From Actinocrispum wychmicini (GTDB lineage: Bacteria; Actinomycetota; Actinomycetes; Mycobacteriales; Pseudonocardiaceae), in assembly GCF_004345645.1 (NCBI RefSeq), contig NZ_SLWS01000001.1:1615546-1679545 (forward strand): a stretch of 64,000 nucleotides of DNA, in the 5' to 3' direction. The notes beneath the pieces are model-generated. The model was not told the DNA's origin and searched no databases. It worked only from the letters and a program-made list of their open reading frames with translations. The position numbers and the translations under genes are program-made. Positions within the stretch are counted from its first letter, which is position 1. The number at the start of each line of letters is the position of its first letter. Shown piece after piece: positions 35,685 to 43,636 of this stretch.

Positions 35685-35837
35685 ATGGTCGCAGAGAAGA
35701 ACGACCAGACGAGCCACTAGGTAGTCAACAGTAACTGCATGCCCTACCGCGTCCGCGAGGCAGCCTCGGCGGTACCGACCGACGGCTGCCGGGTTGTCAC
35801 CCGCGACCTGATGGGGCACCACACTCGCGATGGGTAA
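35685..35837 (+). pseudogene. Short frame with strong RBS and in-frame TAG
   Basis: GGAGGGG precedes an ATG at 35685; the frame encodes MVAEKNDQTSH, meets a TAG at 35718 and then continues in frame for about 38 codons (MPYRVREAASAVPTDGCRVV) to a TAA. A decayed small gene is the simplest reading. A functional 11-residue peptide or stop-codon read-through cannot be excluded. Confidence 0.3.
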
Positions 35838-36033
35838 TTTGGGGGTGCTCGTATCGCCGGATCAGCGATCGAAAACTTGACTGAGTAATCTCCAAAACCG
35901 AGACTTCCCATTTCGTGGAAGCCCTGGTTTGTTGGACCTATGTCCGGTATCGGACCAGTGAAACCCACCACACAGTGACCGGCGACACCGTCACGACGCG
36001 GGGCCCAATCGACCGTACGCCCTACGGAGGCGG

Positions 36034-36360
36034 GCCGCTGTCGATGTGGGGTACCGCGACCGTGACGATCCCTGAGACGACTACGGTCGACGAAACCGTC
36101 GTCACCACCGACGGTGATGGAGGAACAGACCAGCACCGAGGCAGCGGCCGAACCGCCCGCCGCCGAAACGGCCGCCAGCACCGAAGCCGCCACCTCCGAG
36201 GCGGCGAGTTCCGAAGCGGCCACGACTGAGGCCACAGGGTCGCAAGCGTCGGCCAGTGAGACCTCGGCCGCGGAACAAGCCGCCAGCGAGGACGCATCCG
36301 CCGAAGCCGGACTCCAGCGAAGTAACAGCGGCGGCGATTCGGAAGACCTCGGTGAGGGAC
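36034..36360 (+). pseudogene. Decayed duplicate of the RHS linker region
   Basis: The stretch copies the linker of the large RHS gene: GTATVTIPETTTVDETVVTT here corresponds to GTATVMVPETTMVNETVVTT there (33271-33330 aligns with 36051-36110). A 2-nt loss at about 36109 shifts the frame, after which the Ala/Glu/Thr-rich linker (AAETAASTEAATSEAASSEA) resumes in another frame. No toxin end follows. This is the footprint of an orphan RHS C-terminal module. Confidence 0.75.
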
Positions 36361-36403
36361 CCGCACTACCGAAGACCCGGGAAAGCGAGGGGCTGTCGGC
36401 GGG

Positions 36404-36523
36404 ATCGAGGACCCGGTGCACGGTGGCGCGGCCGACGGAGAGCACCTCCGTCAGTTCGGCGATGGTGTGGTCGCCGGTGGCGTGCATTCGCACCAGTTCG
36501 GCCTGCTGGTGGGCGCCGCGGGC
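36404..36523 (-). pseudogene. Serine-recombinase C-terminal HTH remnant
   Basis: On the minus strand, TIAELTEVLSVGRATVHRVL preceded by AHQQAELVRMHATGD matches the C-terminal helix-turn-helix of resolvase/invertase proteins. No catalytic domain is present upstream in any frame. It marks a lost mobile element beside the decayed RHS copy. Confidence 0.55.
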
Positions 36524-36917
36524 GGTGGCGACACAGCTTCGATCCCGACATGGCGAGGCCGCGATATTTCGGCGAGCGCAACGAAGCGGCTCCCTACCCT
36601 GACCGACCGTGGCTGGGCGCCGATCGGAATCAGCATCCGAGACCTGTTCGCCGCCAACAACCTTCCGCTGCTGAAGGACGACGACATACATGGGCGACAT
36701 GCTCTACGTCAGCGGCGCCGTCAGCAAAACCACGCGGTAGCACCTACCCCGCGCGACGACGGGTTGAGATGGCTCAACCGTTGGACGAGCGGCAGCGCTG
36801 ATCCACGTGGAACGTGCAAGATCATCGCGGCGTCCGGGCGACGTGGAGACCGCTTCGTGGGACACAAAGCGGCTGGGATACCGCCCGGCGCGGCGCTCGC
36901 TCGGATACGGTGGTTCG

Positions 36918-37502
36918 GTGGGTGAGAACAGTCAGCTTGAGCCGCAGGCGTATGACCCGAAGAACCTCCGGGTGTCCGACGCCGAGCGTGAGCACGTCAC
37001 GGGCTTGCTCCAGAAGGCGGTCGCGCTCGGCATGCTGACGCTCGACGAGTTCACCGAACGTACTGACCGGGCGCTGGTCTCGCGCACCCGCGGTGAGTTG
37101 AACAGCGTCGTGATCGACCTGCCCGGTGTCGTCCACACCGAGGTCGTCTCCGTCGACGAGCCGATGGTGCTGAGGACCCGGTCCGGCTCGGTGAAGCAGA
37201 ACGGCGACTGGGTGGTGCCGAGGAGCATCACCGCGGAGTGCACGATGGGCAACGTCCAGATCGACTTCACGCACGCGCGGTGCTCGCACAAGGACGTCAC
37301 GCTGCGTGCGACCTGCGGGTCGGGGCACATCACGGTGATCGTGCCGCGCGGCTGGCTGGTCCGGATGGAGGAGGTCACCACCAGCATGGGCCACGCGGTG
37401 AACAAGGCGACCGACCCCGCCGACCCGGCCATGCCCGTCCTGCACGTGCACGCCAAGGTCGGGATGGGCCACCTCAAGATCAAGCACTCCCGGGACCACT
37501 GA
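36918..37502 (+). CDS. DUF1707 domain protein with LiaF-like C-terminus
   Basis: The 194-residue protein starts with a DUF1707 module (NLRVSDAEREHVTGLLQKAV, LTLDEFTERTDRALVSRTRG, about residues 15-65). The rest is beta-rich (ITAECTMGNVQIDFTHARCS, TCGSGHITVIVPRGW) like the C-terminal part of LiaF/cell-wall-stress proteins. No membrane segment is visible. The GTG at 36918 was chosen because similarity begins just after it. Function is unknown; related proteins respond to envelope stress. Confidence 0.8.
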   Translation: MGENSQLEPQAYDPKNLRVSDAEREHVTGLLQKAVALGMLTLDEFTERTDRALVSRTRGELNSVVIDLPGVVHTEVVSVDEPMVLRTRSGSVKQNGDWVVPRSITAECTMGNVQIDFTHARCSHKDVTLRATCGSGHITVIVPRGWLVRMEEVTTSMGHAVNKATDPADPAMPVLHVHAKVGMGHLKIKHSRDH

Positions 37503-37550
37503 TCCGCGTGCCTCGCGCGGGGTGAATGGCGGGCATGGCAGTATCCGGCG

Positions 37551-40500
37551 GTGCGTTATTACGCTGACCTCCACGTGCACTCGAAGTACAGCCGGGCCTG
37601 CAGTCGTGACTGTGACGTCGAGAACCTGGCGTGGTGGGCGCGGCGCAAGGGGATCACCGTGCTCGGCACGGGCGACTTCACCCATCCCGCCTGGGCGCGG
37701 GAGCTGCGGGAGACCCTTCAGCCGGCCGAGCCGGGGCTGTTCAAGCTGCGCGACGACGTGGACGCGGAAGTGCTGCGCAAGCTGCCGCCGACCTGCCACG
37801 GCGAGGTCCGGTTCGTGCTGGAGGTGGAGATCTCCACCATCTACAAGCGCGACGACCGCACCCGCAAGGTCCACCACCTCTGTTACGTGCCGTCGTTCGA
37901 GGCCGCCGACAAGTTCACCGCCGCGTTGGCCAAGATCGGCAACCTCGGCTCGGACGGGCGGCCGATCCTCGGCCTGGACTCGCGTGACCTGCTGGAGATC
38001 ACGCTGGAGTCCGGCGAGGGCTCGTACCTGGTGCCGGCGCACGTATGGACGCCGTGGTTCGCCGTGCTCGGCTCGAAGTCCGGGTTCGACGCGGTCGCGG
38101 ACTGTTACGTCGACCTCGCCGACGAGGTCTTCGCCGTGGAGACCGGCCTGTCCAGCGACCCGAGCATGAACTGGCGGGTGTCCCGGTTGGACTCCTACAC
38201 CCTGGTCAGCAACTCCGACGCGCACTCGCCGCCCATTCTCGGCCGCAACGCCACGGTGTTCGACACCGAGCTGAGCTACTTCGCGCTCCGGGACGCGTTG
38301 CGCGACGGCCCCGGGTATGTCGGGACCGTCGACATGTTCCCCGAGGAGGGCAAGTACTTCCTTGACGGGCACAGGAAGTGCGACGTCCGGATGGAACCGG
38401 CCGACACCCGGAAGCACAACCTGCTGTGCCCGGAGTGCCGGAAGCCGCTCACAGTGGGTGTGCTGCACCGGATCGAGGAGCTGGCCGACCGGGACAGCGG
38501 TGTGCGGCCGGCGAACGCGGGATCGACGTGGAGCATCGTGCCGTTGCCGGAGATCGTCGGCGAGATCCTCAAGGTGGGGCCGAAGAGCAAGGCGGTGGCC
38601 AGCGCGGTCACCGAGTTGGTCGGCACGCTCGGCCCGGAGTTGCCGATGTTGTTGGAAGTACCGCTGGACGAGATCAAGGCCGCGCGCACCCCGTTGGTGC
38701 ACGAGGCGATCACGCGGCTGCGGGCCGGGCAGGTCCGCTGCGATCCAGGTTTCGACGGCGAGTACGGCACGATCTCGGTGTTCGCGCCCGGGGAGACGGC
38801 CGCGCCGACCATGGACACCCCTGGCCTGTTCGACATGCCCGCGGTCGACGAGGTGGTGGTTCCGCGCCGCGTGGTGCAGCCGTCCACTGTGGACGAACCG
38901 ATCGAGGAGCCGGTCGTGGCACCGGTTCCCGGTGCGTTGCTGGACGGGCTGGATCCGGACCAGCGGGCTGCCGCGTCCGTTGTGGAGGGTCAGCTGCTGA
39001 TCGTGGCCGGGCCGGGCACGGGTAAGACGCGCACGTTGACGCACCGGATCGCGCACCTGGTGATCGACCACGGCGTGGATCCGGGGAGCGTGCTGGCGAT
39101 CACCTTCACCCGGCGGGCCGCGGAGGAGATGCGCGAGCGCCTGGCCGCCTTGGTGGACGGGGACGTGAACGTGGCCACGTTCCACCAGTTCGGGCTGCAG
39201 GTCCTGCGCGAGCAGCACGCGGTGCTCGGCCTGGCGCCGGACTTCGCGGTCGCCGACGAACCGACCCGGATCGCGGTGCTGCGCGAGATCCTGGGCGACT
39301 CGTCGGTGCGCAAGGCGTTGCAGGACATCTCCCGGGTGAAGCGGATGTTCGCCGCCCGGCTGGCCGCGTCCGCCGCCGGCGAGCTGCCGATCGGCGACGA
39401 GATCGACGGCGACCTGATCGGCCTGGTCGAGCGGTACGACAAAGCCATGCACAGCCGAGACCTGGTCGACTTCGACGACCTGCTGGCGATGCCGGTCACG
39501 TTGCTGTCCCGGCAGATCGACCTGGTCGAGCACTACCGCGCCCGGTACAAGTGGATCTGCGTGGACGAGTACCAGGACGTCGACGAGCTGCAGTACCGGC
39601 TGTTGCAGGAACTCACGCCGCCGACCGGCAACCTGTGCGCGATCGGCGACCCGGACCAGGCCATCTACTCGTTCCGCGGCGCCGACGTCGGGTTCTTCCT
39701 GCGGTTCCAGCGGGACTTCCCGACCGCGCGGACGGTCCAGCTGACCCGCAACTACCGGTCGAGCCCGGTGATCGTGGCCGGCGCGGTGGCCGCGGTCCGG
39801 CCGGCCACCCTGGTGCCGGACCGGGAGCTGCAGGCGATGCGGCCGGCCACCGACGACCGGATCGGCATCCACCCGGCGGCCGACGAGGAGGCCGAGGCCC
39901 AGTTCGTGGTGCAGACCATCGAGGAGTTGCTGGGCGGTTCGTCGTTCCACGCCAGGGACTCCGGCCGGGTCGCCGGCGACGGTGTCCAAGGTGGACTGTC
40001 CTTTGACGACATCGCGGTGCTGTACCGGACGGCCGCGCAGGCCCGTCCGGTGATGGAGGCGCTGTCCCGGGAGGGACTGCCGTTCCAGAAGCGGTCGCAT
40101 TCGCCGTTGGCCGGGCATCCGGGCGTCCAGGAACTGGTGAAGCACTTCGTCGTCGCGCAGGACGCCACGCCCGCGTTGCTGCGCCGCGCGGCCCAGCAGG
40201 TGCCCGAGGAGTTCGCGGACACCGTCCAGGACGCCCTTGAACTGTTGCAGCCGCTGGCTCTTCGGCACTCTCCGGAGAGCTTCCTGGCCGAGCTGTCGCT
40301 GGGCGCCGAGGTGGACACCTGGGACCCCAGGGCGAACCGGATCTCGTTGCTCACCCTGCACGCCGCCAAGGGACTGGAGTTCCCGGTGGTGTTCATCATC
40401 GGCTGCGCCGACGGCCTGCTACCGATGCAGTGGGCCGAGGAACCTGACGAAGAACGCCGGCTGTTCTTCGTGGGCATCAGCCGCGCCCAGAACCACCTGT

Positions 40501-40622
40501 ACCTCAGCCACGCGCAACGTCGTGGCGCACCTTCGCCGTTCCTGCGGTCACTGGACGATTCCCTGGTCGAACGGCTCGCCGGCCGAACATCCAGGCGGAG
40601 CCGCCAACTCCGGTTGCTCTAG
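37551..40622 (+). CDS. EndoQ (PHP)-UvrD helicase fusion
   Basis: The 1023-residue protein joins two DNA repair modules. Residues 1-430 match endonuclease Q/TIGR00375: YYADLHVHSKYSRACSRDCD, GTGDFTHPAWARELRE, VSNSDAHSPPILGRNAT and a zinc site CPECRKPL. EndoQ cuts DNA 5-prime to deaminated bases. From about 461 a UvrD/Rep helicase follows: LDPDQRAAA, Walker A GPGTGKTRTL (485), WICVDEYQDVD (667), IGDPDQAIYSFRG, LTRNYRSSP, TLHAAKGLEF and FVGISRAQNHLY. The combined protein could nick at deaminated sites and unwind the strand; this coupling is inferred. The GTG start is 48 bp after the DUF1707 gene. Confidence 0.9.
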   Translation: MRYYADLHVHSKYSRACSRDCDVENLAWWARRKGITVLGTGDFTHPAWARELRETLQPAEPGLFKLRDDVDAEVLRKLPPTCHGEVRFVLEVEISTIYKRDDRTRKVHHLCYVPSFEAADKFTAALAKIGNLGSDGRPILGLDSRDLLEITLESGEGSYLVPAHVWTPWFAVLGSKSGFDAVADCYVDLADEVFAVETGLSSDPSMNWRVSRLDSYTLVSNSDAHSPPILGRNATVFDTELSYFALRDALRDGPGYVGTVDMFPEEGKYFLDGHRKCDVRMEPADTRKHNLLCPECRKPLTVGVLHRIEELADRDSGVRPANAGSTWSIVPLPEIVGEILKVGPKSKAVASAVTELVGTLGPELPMLLEVPLDEIKAARTPLVHEAITRLRAGQVRCDPGFDGEYGTISVFAPGETAAPTMDTPGLFDMPAVDEVVVPRRVVQPSTVDEPIEEPVVAPVPGALLDGLDPDQRAAASVVEGQLLIVAGPGTGKTRTLTHRIAHLVIDHGVDPGSVLAITFTRRAAEEMRERLAALVDGDVNVATFHQFGLQVLREQHAVLGLAPDFAVADEPTRIAVLREILGDSSVRKALQDISRVKRMFAARLAASAAGELPIGDEIDGDLIGLVERYDKAMHSRDLVDFDDLLAMPVTLLSRQIDLVEHYRARYKWICVDEYQDVDELQYRLLQELTPPTGNLCAIGDPDQAIYSFRGADVGFFLRFQRDFPTARTVQLTRNYRSSPVIVAGAVAAVRPATLVPDRELQAMRPATDDRIGIHPAADEEAEAQFVVQTIEELLGGSSFHARDSGRVAGDGVQGGLSFDDIAVLYRTAAQARPVMEALSREGLPFQKRSHSPLAGHPGVQELVKHFVVAQDATPALLRRAAQQVPEEFADTVQDALELLQPLALRHSPESFLAELSLGAEVDTWDPRANRISLLTLHAAKGLEFPVVFIIGCADGLLPMQWAEEPDEERRLFFVGISRAQNHLYLSHAQRRGAPSPFLRSLDDSLVERLAGRTSRRSRQLRLL

Positions 40623-40631
40623 GTTGGGGCC

Positions 40632-41549
40632 ATGAGCGAGCCAGGTCTGCGTGAAGTCGTTCCCGGCGTCCACGCATGGGTCCAACCAGACGGCTCATGG
40701 TGGCTCAACAACGCGGGAGCGGTGCACAACGGTGACGACATCGTCCTCATCGACACCTGCGCGACCCGCCGCCGGACAACCCTGTTCCTCGAAGCCGTCG
40801 CCGCGGCGACAGGAAACGCCACCATCCGCACCGCGGTCAACACCCACCTCCACGGCGACCACACGTACGGCAACGCGCTACTGCCCGCGTCCACCACGAT
40901 CGTCGCCCACCAGAACACCCGCGACGGCCTGCTCGCCGACTTCCTGCTGAAGAACACCCCACCGATCTGGTCGCCCACCCCCAACTGGGAGATCGACGAC
41001 ATCCGCCCGCCGACAGCGACCCTGCGGGACACCATGTCCCTCTACGCGGGCACCACCGAGGTCCAACTCCACCACCCCGGCTACACCGCCCACACTGTCG
41101 GCGACGTCGTCGCCTGGCTGCCGCAACAGCAGGTGCTCTTCACCGGCGACCTGGTCTTCCACCAGGTGACCCCGTTGGTGTTCATGGGTTCGGTCGACGG
41201 CGCTCGGCGCTCGGTGGAATGGCTGCGGTCCTTCCCCGCCCGGTCCGTGGTCCCCGGCCACGGCCCCCTGCTCACCGACGAGACCTTCAACGACGTCCTG
41301 GACACCCACACCCGCTACTACGAATTCGTCCAGTCCACCGCCGCCACCGGAATCGCCCAGGGCCGCACCCCACTCGACGCCGCCAAGGACTGCGACCTCG
41401 GCGAGTTCGCGACCCTCCCAGACCCGGAACGGATCGTCCTCAACCTGCACCGCGCCTACGCCGACCGCACCAACACCCCCATGGACCTGGCCGCCGCCCT
41501 CACCGACGCCGTCACGTACAACAACGGCCCCCTGCACTGCGCCCTGTAG
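40632..41549 (+). CDS. MBL-fold metallo-hydrolase
   Basis: The 305-residue protein shows the metallo-beta-lactamase HxHxDH motif in NTHLHGDHTYGNALLP (about residue 71), a later His in HHPGYTAHTVGDVVAWLP and the Asp in LFTGDLVF, then VVPGHGPLL. It probably hydrolyses an ester, thioester or lactone; the substrate is unknown. It follows the EndoQ-UvrD gene by 9 bp and may share its transcript. Confidence 0.9.
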   Translation: MSEPGLREVVPGVHAWVQPDGSWWLNNAGAVHNGDDIVLIDTCATRRRTTLFLEAVAAATGNATIRTAVNTHLHGDHTYGNALLPASTTIVAHQNTRDGLLADFLLKNTPPIWSPTPNWEIDDIRPPTATLRDTMSLYAGTTEVQLHHPGYTAHTVGDVVAWLPQQQVLFTGDLVFHQVTPLVFMGSVDGARRSVEWLRSFPARSVVPGHGPLLTDETFNDVLDTHTRYYEFVQSTAATGIAQGRTPLDAAKDCDLGEFATLPDPERIVLNLHRAYADRTNTPMDLAAALTDAVTYNNGPLHCAL

Positions 41550-41651
41550 CCCCGTCCGGAATTGTCGGTGCCTGTCGTTAGCCTCCTCACCAGGCAATTC
41601 GCCCAGGCAGGGCACTTGGTCCGGTATCGTTGGCACGCGGAGGGAGCTCAC

Positions 41652-42227
41652 ATGACAGCCCTGCCTCAAGACTGGTTGATCCGGCGCGCGGGCGGATGGA
41701 CGTTGCGTGACGTCCAGCGGCTGCCCGAGGACTACCGCGTGGAAGTCCTAGACGGAGCTCTCATCGTGAACCCGAGTCCCCTGCCGGTCCACCAGCGGAT
41801 CGCGCGCCGGCTGGCCGCCGCGCTGGAGGGCCAGCTGCCCGCCGGCTGGCAGCTGGAGGTCGACATCGACGTGATGCTGGCGGAGAACCCGCTGGACTAC
41901 GTCGCCCCCGACATCGTCGTCTTCCCCGCCGCCTTGCCGCTTACCACCCGCCCAGTCCCAGGGAACGCCGTCCTGCTGGTCGTGGAGGTGGTGTCCCAGG
42001 GGTCGCGCAAGGAGGACCGCGGGTCGAAGCCGATCGCGTACGCCGAGGCGGGTGTCCCGTACTACTGGCGGGTCGAAGGGCCGGCGAGCGGCGAGGACGT
42101 GGTGACGGTCTACGTCCATGAGCTGCCGCCCGGCGCGAGTCGGTACGACATCACCGGCGTCTACGAGTCCAAGCTCGAGGTCGAGCTGGAACGTTCCGTC
42201 AGCATCGACCTGACCGCACTGCACTAG
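41652..42227 (+). CDS. Uma2-family PD-(D/E)XK nuclease-like protein
   Basis: The 191-residue protein is a typical Uma2 (DUF820) protein: LPEDYRVEVLDGALIVNPSP at the start, DYVAPDIVVF and AVLLVVEVVSQGSRKEDRGS with the Asp and Glu of the nuclease-fold active site, then KPIAYAEAGVPYYWRV. Uma2 proteins are abundant in actinomycetes and cyanobacteria, often mobile, with unproven nuclease activity. The ATG at 41652 has a GGAGG upstream. Confidence 0.9.
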   Translation: MTALPQDWLIRRAGGWTLRDVQRLPEDYRVEVLDGALIVNPSPLPVHQRIARRLAAALEGQLPAGWQLEVDIDVMLAENPLDYVAPDIVVFPAALPLTTRPVPGNAVLLVVEVVSQGSRKEDRGSKPIAYAEAGVPYYWRVEGPASGEDVVTVYVHELPPGASRYDITGVYESKLEVELERSVSIDLTALH

Positions 42228-42230
42228 CCG

Positions 42231-42440
42231 AACGGTCGCGATGCGAGCCACTACCCCCGCGCGGGCCAGCATTTCCGCCACCGGGATTGGGGTCATGGTG
42301 GCGTTGGCGGACATATAGGCCACCGCGGGCAGCAGTTCGACTGTTTTCGGGATGAACGGGATCGGCTCGTTGTCCTGGCCGATTGTTCCGTCCCGGTCGA
42401 ACAGGAATCCATCACAAAGATCGGCAAGCCATCGAACTAT
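42231..42440 (-). pseudogene. Possible HAD-phosphatase remnant
   Basis: On the minus strand the frame reads DGFLFDRDGTIGQDN and FIPKTVELLPAVA, like the N-terminal motif I (DxDGT) of histidinol-phosphatase-type HAD enzymes, but the rest of the fold is missing and the continuation does not resemble the family. The 371-bp gap between the Uma2 and LysR genes holds nothing else I can support. Confidence 0.25.
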
Positions 42441-42598
42441 TCGACTTCTCCCGCGAACGGGTGCCAGAGGCGACGTTACCCTGATGTTCCGCGCGCACAA
42501 GGACGGTTTGGGAATTCACCGGCGTTTCGCATACTGTGTTCGGGGCGACCGAAGCGTCCGATTGCGAAGGCGAACACCTTCGGAGGTGGAGTGGATGC

Positions 42599-43555
42599 AT
42601 GCGACTGGAGATCAGGCACCTGCGGACGGTGCTCGCGGTGGCCGACGCCGGTTCGATCAGCCGGGCCGCCGCGATTCTGCAGGTCACCCAGCCCGGTCTG
42701 TCGTCGCAGCTGCAGCGCATCGAGCGTGAGGTCGGCGGCCACCTGTTCCGGCGCGGCCGGGACGGGATCGTGGTCACCGAGCTCGGCCAGCAGTTCATCG
42801 ACGAGGCGCGGGACCTGGTCGACCGATTCGACCGGCTGGGTGCGGCCGGCGAGCAGTTCACCACCCGCGCGCACGAGCCGGTCATCCGGGTCGCGGGTAT
42901 CGACAACCGGCACACACCGGCGCTGGTCACCGTGATCCGGGAGGTCATGGCGGCGCCCGAGGTGTCCAGCTGGATCCACCCGGAGGTCCGTCCGGTGATC
43001 GAGGCGCTCGGCGCCAACAACGCCGACGTCGCCGTGCTGCACGAGTTCCCGCGGTACCCGATCTACCTCGGGCCGGGCATCGAGCACCGGGTGCTGGTCA
43101 CCGAGCCGTTCTTCATCGGCCTGCCGGCGAGCCACCCGCTGGCCGCCGAGGACGAGATCGTCCTGGCCGACCTGGCCGAGGCGGACTGGGTGCTGCCGCC
43201 GGACGACGAGGCCGGCGGCCTGGCGAGTTTTCGCCTCGCGTGCGGCGCCGCCGGGTTCGTCCCGCAGGTCCGCCACCGCATCGCCAGCTCGATCGCGGCC
43301 GGCCTGCTGATCTCCGCCGGCGAGGCGATCGGGTGCTATTTTCCCACGTCACAGCCGCAGGGTGAGGTGGTGTTGCGGCCGATCGCGGGCAACCCGCACT
43401 ACCGGCGGCTGATGGTGGCCTGGCGCGGCGACTCGCCGGTGGCGCCGGTCGCCGACCAGGTTTACGAGCGCATGCTCGCGAGGTACCTGGAGGTCATGCG
43501 GGCGTCCCCGGTGTACGCCAAGTGGTGGAGTTCGCGCGAGGGTGACCAATCATAA
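42599..43555 (+). CDS. LysR family transcriptional regulator
   Basis: The 318-residue protein has the LysR helix-turn-helix (RHLRTVLAVADAGSISRAAA, LQVTQPGLSSQLQRIEREVG, LFRRGRDGIVVTELGQ) and a LysR substrate-binding domain (VLVTEPFFIGLPASHPLAAE). The ATG at 42599 lies 8 nt after GGAGGTGG. Effector and targets are unknown. It ends 81 bp before the LuxR-family gene on the same strand. Confidence 0.9.
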   Translation: MRLEIRHLRTVLAVADAGSISRAAAILQVTQPGLSSQLQRIEREVGGHLFRRGRDGIVVTELGQQFIDEARDLVDRFDRLGAAGEQFTTRAHEPVIRVAGIDNRHTPALVTVIREVMAAPEVSSWIHPEVRPVIEALGANNADVAVLHEFPRYPIYLGPGIEHRVLVTEPFFIGLPASHPLAAEDEIVLADLAEADWVLPPDDEAGGLASFRLACGAAGFVPQVRHRIASSIAAGLLISAGEAIGCYFPTSQPQGEVVLRPIAGNPHYRRLMVAWRGDSPVAPVADQVYERMLARYLEVMRASPVYAKWWSSREGDQS

Positions 43556-43636
43556 TCGCAGAGTTATGGCAATTTGTTGGGTACCGGTTAATGGGGTCGG
43601 TGATATCATTCTTTTACTTACCTCCGGGGGTATGTT

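Noticed and set aside
35685..35837. Stop-codon read-through or pyrrolysine use at the in-frame TAG
   Set aside because: No supporting machinery or conserved context; decay is simpler.
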